Positions 1 to 7,558 of a stretch of DNA of 38,148 nt are shown in pieces. Position 1 is the first letter of the stretch, and the number at the start of each line of letters is the position of its first letter. The notes beneath the pieces are model-generated. The model did not search any database, was not told the origin of the DNA, and worked only from the letters and a program-made list of their open reading frames with translations. Origin of the DNA: Thermoproteota archaeon (lineage in GTDB: Archaea; Thermoproteota; Thermoprotei_A; Sulfolobales; Desulfurococcaceae); assembly GCA_030550615.1 (NCBI GenBank), contig JAUQPA010000010.1, positions 1-38,148 of the forward strand. The letters run 5' to 3'. Position numbers and translations under genes: made by a program.

Positions 1-1
1 A

Positions 2-341
2 GGTTTTGCAACTATATCTTGGTTGATTGGAACACAGAGCACGAGCACAGACGTGGAACTACTGAGAATTAGAAGCAGCTACATATACTTCAATGAAACA
101 GATGATTCATGGTGGATTAGAGTAAGAGTATTCAACGAGGGATCGAAAACAGCGGAGGTGAAGAGAATAGAGATCCAGGGAGTTGAAACAATAGAGTTAC
201 ACCCAGCACAGGTCATTAAACCAGGTGAGGAAAATGAAGTAAATAAAACTAAGCGGGGAATACCAGCGTGGATCAACATACAATGTAAGAATACTATCAG
301 CATCGGGAACAATATACAGCGTAGTCGTGAAAGCGGATTAA
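2..341 (+). pseudogene. Pilin/archaellin-like gene, 5' end missing, frameshifted
   Basis: The reading frame is open from the left edge, so the start and class III signal peptide lie outside the window. The first visible residues (GFATISWLIG) look like the end of a pilin N-terminal hydrophobic helix, followed by a beta-rich domain with WWIRVRVFNEG. In this frame translation continues to 394, but after about codon 250 it no longer resembles a pilin. The +1 frame from about 255 gives GSTYNVRILSASGTIYSVVVKAD and stops at 341, which closely matches the C-terminus of the next gene (GRAYDVIVSTAAGNSYKTVVRAE). One extra base, most simply in the GGGG run at 255-258, separates the frames. It is either a real mutation or a sequence error. 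Function (surface filament subunit) is inferred from the fold pattern and the neighbouring pilin. Confidence 0.7.
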
Positions 342-480
342 CTCACCCCATCCCCGCCTTAAAGGCCGCGGCTTTCGGTATTGTAAAACATTAACGTAGT
401 TCACTAACATAATTAGCCGAGTAGGTATTAACGAAAACAGTTAAATACGTCAAGAAAGATATCACCTAGGTAAACCCAAA

Positions 481-490
481 AGTTTAAATA
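481..490 (+). promoter_or_regulatory. TATA box of the small pilin gene
   Basis: AGTTTAAATA lies about 40 bases before the ATG at 526, placing the transcript start near 510 and leaving a short leader. Confidence 0.5.
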
Positions 491-525
491 TTAATCATTG
501 AATAATACTATAAACGGGTATAAAT

Positions 526-942
526 ATGAATAGGAAACTAGAAGGAATAGAACCAATCATAGCAGTAGTAATCCTAGTAGCAGTAACACTCGTATTAGCA
601 ATAGCAGTAGTAGGATGGATAATGGGGTGGTGGGGCGCAACAGCAGGACCAACAGAAAGCCTAAAAATAACACCAATAAATGCAACAAATGTAAATAATA
701 ATACTGCAACGATGTATTTGTACGTATGCAATACTGGAACCGCAAAAGCTAATATTACATCAGTTATTGTCAGTGGTATTGGTCAGGGCACAATTCAAAA
801 TAATTATGTAGAAGTGTCTCCTGGAGAATGTAAAACCATTCAAGTAACTTTCCAAACGAACTTTACTTCCGGTAGAGCATATGATGTCATAGTGTCCACG
901 GCTGCTGGCAATAGCTATAAGACTGTGGTTAGAGCTGAATAG
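526..942 (+). CDS. Small type IV pilin/archaellin-like protein
   Basis: A 138-residue secreted filament-type subunit. The N-terminus MNRKLEGIEPIIAVVILVAV is a class III signal peptide: a short basic segment, glycine at the cleavage site (LEG|IEP), glutamate soon after, then about 20 hydrophobic residues that form the assembly helix. The remainder (residues 45-138) is a Thr/Asn-rich beta domain with two cysteines (YVCNTG and GECKT) that could form a disulfide. This matches archaeal pilin-like proteins processed by the preflagellin/prepilin peptidase. No assembly ATPase or membrane platform gene is in the window. The upstream frameshifted gene is a paralog. Codon choice changes within the gene: the first part is dominated by A-ending codons such as GTA and ATA, the rest is mixed. 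Pilus, archaellum or adhesive thread cannot be distinguished. Confidence 0.85.
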   Translation: MNRKLEGIEPIIAVVILVAVTLVLAIAVVGWIMGWWGATAGPTESLKITPINATNVNNNTATMYLYVCNTGTAKANITSVIVSGIGQGTIQNNYVEVSPGECKTIQVTFQTNFTSGRAYDVIVSTAAGNSYKTVVRAE

Positions 943-1052
943 GGTTATCCCTTGTTCGTCTGGATGCTCAGGTAGTAGATTCGATATTTTCCTCTTATTT
1001 TTTATTTCTCCTAATGAGATTAATTATTTCTTGTTGTTTTCTCTAGGTTACT

Positions 1053-2114
1053 ATGGTGGTGTGTTTGAGTATTGATTGGAGCCGTGTTTACAGTGCTAGT
1101 GGTTTCCGCGATGGTGTTTTCAGTGTTTGTGCTTCAAGCGGTATGGTTTACGCTGTGGGTTTTGACGAGGTTCCAGGACCGGGCTTAATGAGGTATAGGG
1201 TTGAATCATACAGGGCTAGTAGCGGTGAGAGAGCTGGAGCGTGGAGTGATGAAAAAGGTTATCCATACGCTACGCTCTCATCGTGCAGCGTGCTCGGGGA
1301 TAAACTATACGTAGCTGGCGCTACCAGCGGGTTCTGGAGTATACTCGAGTTCAATAAGGATTTAAAACTCGGTAGGAGAGCTGATTTCAATGAGCCTTGT
1401 TTTAATCCTTTTTCAATGATAGCGCTGGATAATTACCTGTACCTAGCTGGTGTGTTAATTGAAAATGGCTATGGGAAAAGCATATACGTTGCTAAGATTG
1501 ATTTAAGTGATTTGATAATGGTTAAAAGCAGGGAGATCAAGTTAAATAGCTCTAGTACAGGTGCATACGTAATCGAATACGATGTTAAAACAAATCAACT
1601 AGTCCTCGGCGGATTCACGGAGAGTAATGGTGAACCAGAGTGGCTTATCCTGTATTTGAGCAGAGAATTGGAGCCATTGAAGTACCTGAGACCCGGGTTT
1701 AGAAACGCGATTACCGGTTTAGCAGTAGACTATGATGGCTACATATACGCTGTTGATGGAGCCAGAGTAGTAAAGTTAACGGTTGACGGCAAGGTACTAG
1801 CTGTGAGTGATAATACGCCGGGCGTGAAGATATATGCTGAGAAAAGCAAGGCTTCACCGTTGAGACAATATGTAATCGTGGCATCAAATGATTCTATATA
1901 TATCCTGGCGAGTCGTGATTTGAAAACAATAGCTAGTTTGAAACTACCTAGCGAAAAACCACTGCAGGCTAATCCTGGGAGAATTAGCTCTGAAAGCAAC
2001 CATGTTTACCTAGCTTTAACTCAAATAGCTTCGAGAAATAACTGGAATTGGGCAGTATACGCTCTCGGGATCAAACCCCAAGGTTTATTCGCGAGGATTT
2101 TTAGGAAGCATTGA
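1053..2114 (+). CDS. Beta-propeller-like protein of unknown function
   Basis: A 353-residue protein without signal peptide or membrane segment, so probably cytoplasmic. It consists of repeated beta-strand units with short hydrophobic strands ending in turns: VYAVGFDE, LYVAGATSG, LYLAGVLIENG, LVLGGFTESNG, YIYAVDGARV, IYILASRDLK and VYLALTQ. The pattern resembles SBBP/delta-60-type propeller repeats with six or seven blades, though exact boundaries cannot be set by eye. No catalytic motif is visible. It lies between two groups of pilin-like genes and ends five bases before the convergent pilin-like gene, but no functional link is shown. ATG 1053 was chosen. The GTG codons directly after it are possible alternatives because no strong ribosome site decides. 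Confidence 0.65.
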   Translation: MVVCLSIDWSRVYSASGFRDGVFSVCASSGMVYAVGFDEVPGPGLMRYRVESYRASSGERAGAWSDEKGYPYATLSSCSVLGDKLYVAGATSGFWSILEFNKDLKLGRRADFNEPCFNPFSMIALDNYLYLAGVLIENGYGKSIYVAKIDLSDLIMVKSREIKLNSSSTGAYVIEYDVKTNQLVLGGFTESNGEPEWLILYLSRELEPLKYLRPGFRNAITGLAVDYDGYIYAVDGARVVKLTVDGKVLAVSDNTPGVKIYAEKSKASPLRQYVIVASNDSIYILASRDLKTIASLKLPSEKPLQANPGRISSESNHVYLALTQIASRNNWNWAVYALGIKPQGLFARIFRKH

Positions 2115-2119
2115 AGATA

Positions 2120-3259
2120 CTATTGGGTTGTCCAGTAAACAGTGTAGCCTGCTCCGACAACCGCTATGTACTCCAATCTAATTCCAGTTATCTCAATGCT
2201 TTGAGCAGTCATCTCCATTCTGATAACTAAGTTGTAATTACCCTGAGGCAACTGCTGGCCAAAGGCTCTTATGGGAAATATAGCTGAACCAAAAATCGTC
2301 GCAACATTTTGTTTAGCACCACCGGTGGTAACCGTTGCAGGTGATTGCAGCGTTGCATTTTCATTAAATATCATTACTGATGGGTAAACAGCGATCTGTT
2401 GTGCTACTCCTCCTCCGCTACTTACGACTAATATCTTAAAGTATACTGTTAGAATATCAATGTATTCTGTGACATTCAAAATGTTTCTGAACACGAAGAC
2501 TATGGTACCATTTTTGAAGTTGTTAGCACTCCACTCTTTGTACGTAGAAGAAGATGTGCAGTCACTCGCTGTTGTAATTATTAGTTCATTAATACCATTA
2601 CCGTCGGCATCTGAGTTTATGTTTTGTCCTGGAATAATATTTTTATTGAACATGCTACTACAGTACCAGGTATTCGTGTAGTTATATATTACAGCATACG
2701 TGCTTCCAGATATATTAGCATAGATGTACATTTGTTTTAATCCCCGCACTATTTTAGTAGTATTCAATATATCTTCGCTTGTAAACATTCCCCCAGATGA
2801 GTAATAGATGTTTATTTGTGATTGCTGTTGCTGAATACACATTGACTCCACGGGGAACACGTTTCCACGAGATGAAACGGCATAGTCTATTTTGTCAATG
2901 TTTAAAATAGATTTAATCTCAGTTATGCTTTTATTTCCTCCTGGCTGAAGAGTCATCGTTGAGTATAAGCTAGGTGGGATATCAATGGGTTTACCTGCAA
3001 ACCATATTCTCGTAATTGTTAAGGGGATGTTACCGGTATTTCTAATATAGCAAACCCCTCCAGAAACCAATGCATCCAGTTGCTCAAATGATTTTTCTGT
3101 TTCGAAGAGCGTTCTCCTGGATATTCCGGTTACAGATGAAGATGATAGTTTACCAAGACTCGTTAACACAAAGCCCATTGATATTATCAACGCTGTTAAT
3201 ACTATTATTCCACCTATTACTTCTGATTGACCCCTGAGTTTTCTACGTTTTCTAAGCAT
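2120..3259 (-). CDS. Large pilin-like surface protein with class III signal peptide
   Basis: About 379 residues. The N-terminus MLRKRRKLRGQSEVIGG is a basic segment followed by RG|QSE, the archaeal prepilin cleavage pattern, then a hydrophobic helix to about residue 40. A long beta-rich, Ser/Thr/Asn-rich exterior domain follows. The chosen ATG at 3259 has an excellent ribosome site (GGAGGTG) directly upstream and overlaps the stop of the preceding gene as ATGCTTAG. An ATG at 3283 would lengthen the basic tail but has no such site. The two genes are therefore translationally coupled. The domain is much larger than in filament-forming pilins, so this could be a minor or tip subunit. I do not recognise the exterior domain. 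Confidence 0.75.
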   Translation of the reverse strand: MLRKRRKLRGQSEVIGGIIVLTALIISMGFVLTSLGKLSSSSVTGISRRTLFETEKSFEQLDALVSGGVCYIRNTGNIPLTITRIWFAGKPIDIPPSLYSTMTLQPGGNKSITEIKSILNIDKIDYAVSSRGNVFPVESMCIQQQQSQINIYYSSGGMFTSEDILNTTKIVRGLKQMYIYANISGSTYAVIYNYTNTWYCSSMFNKNIIPGQNINSDADGNGINELIITTASDCTSSSTYKEWSANNFKNGTIVFVFRNILNVTEYIDILTVYFKILVVSSGGGVAQQIAVYPSVMIFNENATLQSPATVTTGGAKQNVATIFGSAIFPIRAFGQQLPQGNYNLVIRMEMTAQSIEITGIRLEYIAVVGAGYTVYWTTQ

Positions 3260-3815
3260 ACACCTCCACCCTTCCAACCTCATATAGCTTTGAATCGACA
3301 GTAACGAAGAATAATAACCTAGCGTTCGATGACTGCTTAATAACGCAGACTAAGCCAGGTGCTCCTCCGGCAACGTAGTTCTCAACTACCTCGCTGGGTA
3401 AGTAGATTACGCTGTCTATTCGCTCAAGGCATGGATAGTAGTCTCCGTTAATTAAGCAATATGTCTTCGGAAAATAGCTTACTGTTCCTTGGCTAGCTCC
3501 CTGGGGCAGAGGAAACGATATAGCGCTATTATTGACTTTATCGCCAACAATATATGCTAATGCATAGGATACCTTCCCGGGCTCTATTCTCAGGAAGCCT
3601 ATGCATACGTGCGTGTTGTTCTCGTACTCCTTATATAGTACTAATAGGCTTTGCTCATTGTAAAGAGTTGTTCTAAGGTTGTTTTGGTAAACTAGATCAT
3701 TGATGTTCGGGTAAACTAGCCCCAGGAACCCCACACCCACCACTATTGTTGTTGCAATAAGCACCATAACAGCTAGTAAATCTGCTTGCCCCCTCAATAA
3801 TCTAAAAAGATACAT
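3252..3815 (-). CDS. Pilin-like protein, first gene of the two-gene surface operon
   Basis: A 187-residue protein starting MYLFRLLRGQADLLAVMV: a basic N-terminus, the RG|QAD cleavage pattern and a hydrophobic helix to about residue 34, then an exterior domain with several cysteines (HVCIG, TYCLI, YPCLE, LVCVI), unusual for an extracellular archaeal protein and compatible with two disulfides. It overlaps the next gene by eight bases. TATA-like TTTATAATA lies upstream near 3858-3866 on this strand. It probably forms a complex or minor pilin pair with the downstream product (inferred from coupling). Function beyond surface location is unknown. Confidence 0.7.
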   Translation of the reverse strand: MYLFRLLRGQADLLAVMVLIATTIVVGVGFLGLVYPNINDLVYQNNLRTTLYNEQSLLVLYKEYENNTHVCIGFLRIEPGKVSYALAYIVGDKVNNSAISFPLPQGASQGTVSYFPKTYCLINGDYYPCLERIDSVIYLPSEVVENYVAGGAPGLVCVIKQSSNARLLFFVTVDSKLYEVGRVEVYA

Positions 3816-3945
3816 GAAAACTATGCACCTATGTATATTATAACGACTTAGTATTATAAATACATTATTTAGTTAGATAAAACGAAGAAAGATAAAATAT
3901 GTTTAACCAATATTCATCGACTCTAACAATACACAGCACGTTAAC

Positions 3946-4914
3946 CTAGTTGAAATCACCATGTACAATGTACTTAGCGATCTCCAATGAGCCTACTTTA
4001 TACCTGGGTTTCACCAATCTCCTAGCTTTCTCGAGTGCCTCGTAGAGCTTATCCGGTGTAGGTTCCTCTAAGTACGCAGCGTTGAGCTTACTGGCGAGAG
4101 CTTTAACTTCTTCTCTAATAAATAGCTTTGAGTGCCTTTTAGTATATACTAGTACGAGTGGTTTGCCATAGGCTAATCTAGCTGTTGCAGCTGTTACCCC
4201 TGGGTGAGTTACTACAACATCCGCGCCAGCTATCCACTTGTATAGATCACTCGTATACTTGAAGAAAACCCATTGTGGTTTTCTTTCAAAATACTGCTCG
4301 GGTTCAACATCACCTGTTTGAACAACTGCTTTTTCTAATTCAAGCTGTACTAATGCATCGAAGACCTCACGTGCTCCGAGAGTGCCAGTAGTAACGAGCA
4401 CGTATCCTTCGTTTCTCGGTTCATATAAAGCTGGTTCATAAACAGGGCCCGCAACTACTCCATCCGGGTACATTTTCAACTGCTCCTCCCAGTGTAGGAA
4501 AACAACTGCGCCTAGTTTGCTGAGAGCATTTACTGCTTTGCTTTTCGTGTAGATATGATCTACTGCTTCAAGCGTGTAGATCCTCTGGTTCCTGAGAATT
4601 TTTAAGGTAGTTGATGCTGGTATGGAGAAGTTCGACCCGGATGCGAAGACAAAATCGTATTTTCCCCTGAGTAGTTTAAGTGACTCAATGAGGGCTTTGA
4701 TCCACCTGTGTAAACCCCTGTAGAATGGCTCCAGCGGCTTCCTGGGTAACGTAGCGTAGTATACTTCCCCGAGTTTCCTGAATCTATCAGCAAGGTAATC
4801 GTATCCTCTCGGCAGCAGTATATCTAGTTCAACGCCCAGTTTAATTAATTCATATGCTACAGCGTAAGCATATCCAGCGTGGCCACCGTAGCCCGCTATA
4901 ATTAAGCCTCTCAT
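3946..4914 (-). CDS. Alg14/Alg13-like (GT28-type) glycosyltransferase
   Basis: A 322-residue protein with two Rossmann-like halves as in GT-B enzymes. The N-terminal half (GYGGHAGYAYAVAYEL, then a segment like KYDFVFASGSNFSIPA) resembles Alg14/MurG acceptor domains. The C-terminal half has VLVTTGTLGAREVFDALV, then YTSDLYKWIAGADVVVTHPGVTAATARLAYGKPLVLV, which is the Alg13/MurG nucleotide-sugar site with its ADVVVTHxG signature. In eukaryotes the two halves are separate proteins; here they are fused. The likely role is adding an N-acetylhexosamine-type sugar to a lipid carrier on the cytoplasmic side for surface glycans or N-glycosylation. Sugar and acceptor are not determinable. It is monocistronic, starting at ATG 4914. 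Confidence 0.75.
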   Translation of the reverse strand: MRGLIIAGYGGHAGYAYAVAYELIKLGVELDILLPRGYDYLADRFRKLGEVYYATLPRKPLEPFYRGLHRWIKALIESLKLLRGKYDFVFASGSNFSIPASTTLKILRNQRIYTLEAVDHIYTKSKAVNALSKLGAVVFLHWEEQLKMYPDGVVAGPVYEPALYEPRNEGYVLVTTGTLGAREVFDALVQLELEKAVVQTGDVEPEQYFERKPQWVFFKYTSDLYKWIAGADVVVTHPGVTAATARLAYGKPLVLVYTKRHSKLFIREEVKALASKLNAAYLEEPTPDKLYEALEKARRLVKPRYKVGSLEIAKYIVHGDFN

Positions 4915-4977
4915 GGTGCTTCACGCTTAATCAATATATTTCCCGTTAATTAACTATGATTTCGAATAGTTAGTTTT

Positions 4978-6345
4978 CTATTCACGTGAAAACCTGCTCA
5001 GTTTCTCTAGAAACGCTTCTGTTACTTCGAGTAGTCTACTTATTTCTCGTTTACCATGTATAAGTGAAGGTAGATAGTGTACATGTGTTTCAGACATGTA
5101 TAATACGCCGTTTACTCTACTGTAGAGGTGCAGTGCTTTCTCAGCAAGGTTACTCCACCTGTATTCTACGGCTTCCCCCGCGTTCCTCGGCTTTCTCCTA
5201 GTGAAATGTATGCCTGTTAATGTTCCGTCACCCGTTGTCCAGCAGTCTACGGATAGACTACTACATGTATCAGTGATCCTCCTCCTGAAGTAACTCCAAA
5301 TGCTATTTGCTTCACTATAAATACCTCTATTTGAAGCTAGGTACTTAATCAACGCGTGACCAGATGCAATTGCTAGTAGGTTAGCTGTGTATGTTCCACC
5401 GTGAAATACGGATTCACGTGGTTTAACGTGCTTAACGTGGTTTAAGAGATCCATTATTTCACTTCTACCTCCAAAACCACCTATGCTTCCAACACCACCG
5501 CTGAGCGCTTTACCCAAGACGACTATGTCTGCTTTGACACCATAGTATTCTTGTGCACCACCAGGTGCGAGCCTGAATCCCGTTATAACTTCGTCAAATA
5601 CTAGTAGTGAACCATGTTCATCAACCACTCTTCTAACTTCCCTCAAGTAGTTTTCACGTGGTTCAATGCAGCCAGCTGCACCCATAACGGGCTCCACGAT
5701 GACTGCTGCTACATCATGATTCCTCATTGCGTTCTCGAGGGCATCTACATCGTTAAATGGAATAGCAATAGTGTACTTTACATACTCTTCGAGGATACCC
5801 GCGGATTCCGGTTTACCATTGAAACTCCTTACTGCAACGTGAAGCGGGTCATAGCTACCGTGCCAGCCTCCCTGCATTTTCACAATGTATTTTCTGCCCG
5901 TGTACGCTCTCGCTAATCTCACAGCGTACATGTTTGCCTCGGTGCCGCTATTAGTGAACCTCAACTCCTCGAGTCCAGGTACTATTTTAGAAAGTAGATC
6001 AACGTACTCCAGAGCATACGGGTGTTCGAAACCAAAATGTGTTCCAGCTTCAAGTGCTTCTTTAACAGCATTTACCACCACGTCAGGAAGATGTCCTAGT
6101 AAATGAGCTCCGTGACCCATCCAGAAATCAATGTACTCGTTTCCATCTACATCCCATACGCGTGTACCTTTCGCTTTCGCTATGTAAAGTGGGTAGGGGT
6201 GGAAATATCTTAGTGAATAAGTTACGCCAGCTGGCAGCTTGTTAATAGATTTCCCGTATAACTCCATGCTTTTCCTTGTTTTAGCACGGTATTCAGCTTC
6301 TAGTTCTTTAATTAATTCACTCAACTTGAGATCTATGTTTTGCAT
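4978..6345 (-). CDS. Class III PLP aminotransferase, glutamate-1-semialdehyde aminomutase-like
   Basis: A 455-residue fold-type I PLP enzyme. Family marks: FTNSGTEANMYAVRLARAYTG (phosphate-binding region, residues 130-150), GGWHGSYDP (159-167), VFDEVITGFR with the PLP aspartate near 251, and VVLGKALSGG with the Schiff-base lysine at 279. It most resembles glutamate-1-semialdehyde 2,1-aminomutases, but no other tetrapyrrole gene is nearby. It starts two bases after the stop of the diaminopentanoate-dehydrogenase-like gene, so the pair is co-transcribed. This suggests an amino-acid catabolic or aminomutase role rather than heme synthesis, which is an inference. The family is certain, the substrate is not. 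Confidence 0.8.
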   Translation of the reverse strand: MQNIDLKLSELIKELEAEYRAKTRKSMELYGKSINKLPAGVTYSLRYFHPYPLYIAKAKGTRVWDVDGNEYIDFWMGHGAHLLGHLPDVVVNAVKEALEAGTHFGFEHPYALEYVDLLSKIVPGLEELRFTNSGTEANMYAVRLARAYTGRKYIVKMQGGWHGSYDPLHVAVRSFNGKPESAGILEEYVKYTIAIPFNDVDALENAMRNHDVAAVIVEPVMGAAGCIEPRENYLREVRRVVDEHGSLLVFDEVITGFRLAPGGAQEYYGVKADIVVLGKALSGGVGSIGGFGGRSEIMDLLNHVKHVKPRESVFHGGTYTANLLAIASGHALIKYLASNRGIYSEANSIWSYFRRRITDTCSSLSVDCWTTGDGTLTGIHFTRRKPRNAGEAVEYRWSNLAEKALHLYSRVNGVLYMSETHVHYLPSLIHGKREISRLLEVTEAFLEKLSRFSRE

Positions 6346-6347
6346 AG

Positions 6348-7337
6348 CTACACCGAGAACTTTATCTTGAAAGGTAAAAGCTCCGTCATTAATCTTAAAC
6401 CAGGCGGGATCCGATTTATTTTCTCAGCAATACTTAGCACTATTGAAGCTGTCCCAATGTCTCCGGGCGTACCCGTGCTTCTCCACTTTAAATTGAAATC
6501 ATCGCTTTCAATAGTTACTTCCTCGTATTCCGGTGCACCAACATAAGCATGAAACTCTATTCTAACTACTTCCCTATCACCCACGTATCCCGCTCCATAA
6601 CCAGTAATCCCCTTACTCAATCCTTTATCAACTTTAATACCAGCTGATTCTACGGGTTCCTCCGCTACCAGTGGTTCCTGTTTCTCCACCACGTGACTTA
6701 ATTCGAGATCACCCGCGTATGCAATTAGGTAAATTGACTCAGCATATCCAACATGCCCCGTTAATTCACCTCTAGCTATCTTCTCTCTCACTACGGACGG
6801 GTCTTCGCCAACTCCTATTTTCCTCCTGAAAGACTCCCTTCGTTTAGCAGCATCAAGACTTCTAATTGCTCTTATTTTCCTCACTGTAGGTAGTGTAGAT
6901 GATAAAACTACAAGCAGCGAGTCTAGTAGGAAGCCAGGGTTTATACCTGTTCCAATAACTACAACACCCATAGCTTCAGCCAACTCATCCAGCTTCCTCG
7001 CTAGAACAGGGTATCTGTAGTAGGGGTATGCGAGTGTTTCACAAGTAGAAACAACGTTGACTCCTAGATTAATTATGGATGCTATTTGAGAATATACTTT
7101 ATCTAAGTATGAACCAGTAGCGTGTAAAACAACGTCAGCTTCAGCAAGGGATTCAATATTTTTAGTTACCGTGATACCTAGTTTCTTAACCCCTAGTAAT
7201 TCACCTACATCTCTACCCACTATTTTTTCATCGATATCAACAACTCCTATTAACTCGTGGTTTCTTTTCAAGGCTGTTTTCGCGAGGAGTCTTCCAATTG
7301 AACCGAAACCGTAAATACCGATCCTCAAGTTGTTCAC
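6348..7337 (-). CDS. DapB-like dehydrogenase, 2,4-diaminopentanoate dehydrogenase-type
   Basis: About 329 residues. The N-terminal Rossmann domain has GIYGFGSIGRLLAKTAL (dinucleotide loop), VVDIDE, and VVLHATGSYLDKVYSQIASI followed by GVNVVSTCETLAYP. A second alpha/beta domain begins at IGTGINPGFLLDSLLVVLS. This arrangement fits the dihydrodipicolinate-reductase-like family that includes 2,4-diaminopentanoate dehydrogenase, which oxidatively deaminates an amine with NAD(P) in clostridial ornithine breakdown. It is the first gene of the pair with the aminomutase-like enzyme. TATA-like TTTAAATTT about 30 bases upstream suggests a near-leaderless transcript starting at GTG 7337, with TTG 7340 possible. 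Enzyme class is fairly sure, exact substrate inferred. Confidence 0.7.
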   Translation of the reverse strand: MNNLRIGIYGFGSIGRLLAKTALKRNHELIGVVDIDEKIVGRDVGELLGVKKLGITVTKNIESLAEADVVLHATGSYLDKVYSQIASIINLGVNVVSTCETLAYPYYRYPVLARKLDELAEAMGVVVIGTGINPGFLLDSLLVVLSSTLPTVRKIRAIRSLDAAKRRESFRRKIGVGEDPSVVREKIARGELTGHVGYAESIYLIAYAGDLELSHVVEKQEPLVAEEPVESAGIKVDKGLSKGITGYGAGYVGDREVVRIEFHAYVGAPEYEEVTIESDDFNLKWRSTGTPGDIGTASIVLSIAEKINRIPPGLRLMTELLPFKIKFSV

Positions 7338-7437
7338 CAACGATTGTGAATATTAATTTACGAAAATTTAAATGCTTATGTAAATTCAGCTCTGATTTTT
7401 ATTCAACACTATATCCGTGTTACTTTGCTTTCTGCTA

Positions 7438-7468
7438 TGCGATATTCGCATAAATGGTTTCTACCATT
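7438..7468. promoter_or_regulatory. Two adjacent dyads in a divergent intergenic region
   Basis: TGCGA-TAT-TCGCA (7438-7450) and AATGGT-TTCT-ACCATT (7453-7468) are two perfect inverted repeats, two bases apart, just upstream of the UPF0016 gene's TATA region (7485-7494). Operator sites for a dimeric regulator are possible. No regulator is identified. Confidence 0.35.
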
Positions 7469-7484
7469 AGCGGGTTCACGATAT

Positions 7485-7494
7485 GTTTTTAAGT
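7485..7494 (+). promoter_or_regulatory. TATA box of the UPF0016 gene
   Basis: GTTTTTAAGT places transcription start near 7514-7518, which leaves a leader of about 40 bases before ATG 7559. Confidence 0.45.
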
Positions 7495-7513
7495 AATTTA
7501 ACGAGGTTAATTT

Positions 7514-7552
7514 AACCGGTGGCTGAGCCGGGTTAACGGCTGTTGCCGAGGT
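7514..7552 (+). promoter_or_regulatory. GC-rich structured 5' leader of the UPF0016 gene
   Basis: In otherwise AT-rich intergenic DNA this segment can form two hairpins: AACCGG (7514-7519) with CCGG-G-TT (7528-7534, one bulged G), and CGGC-TGTT-GCCG (7537-7548). The second directly abuts and partly includes the ribosome site GAGGT (7548-7552), six bases before the ATG. Control of translation is possible. It does not match the bacterial yybP-ykoY manganese riboswitch as far as I can see. Confidence 0.35.
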
Positions 7553-7558
7553 TTAATA

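Noticed and set aside
495-745. Hydrophobic frames opposite the small pilin gene
   Set aside because: They are antisense images of the pilin signal helix.
4978-6345. Heme-pathway gene (hemL)
   Set aside because: Family similarity alone; neighbours point to another pathway, so no heme role or symbol was assigned.
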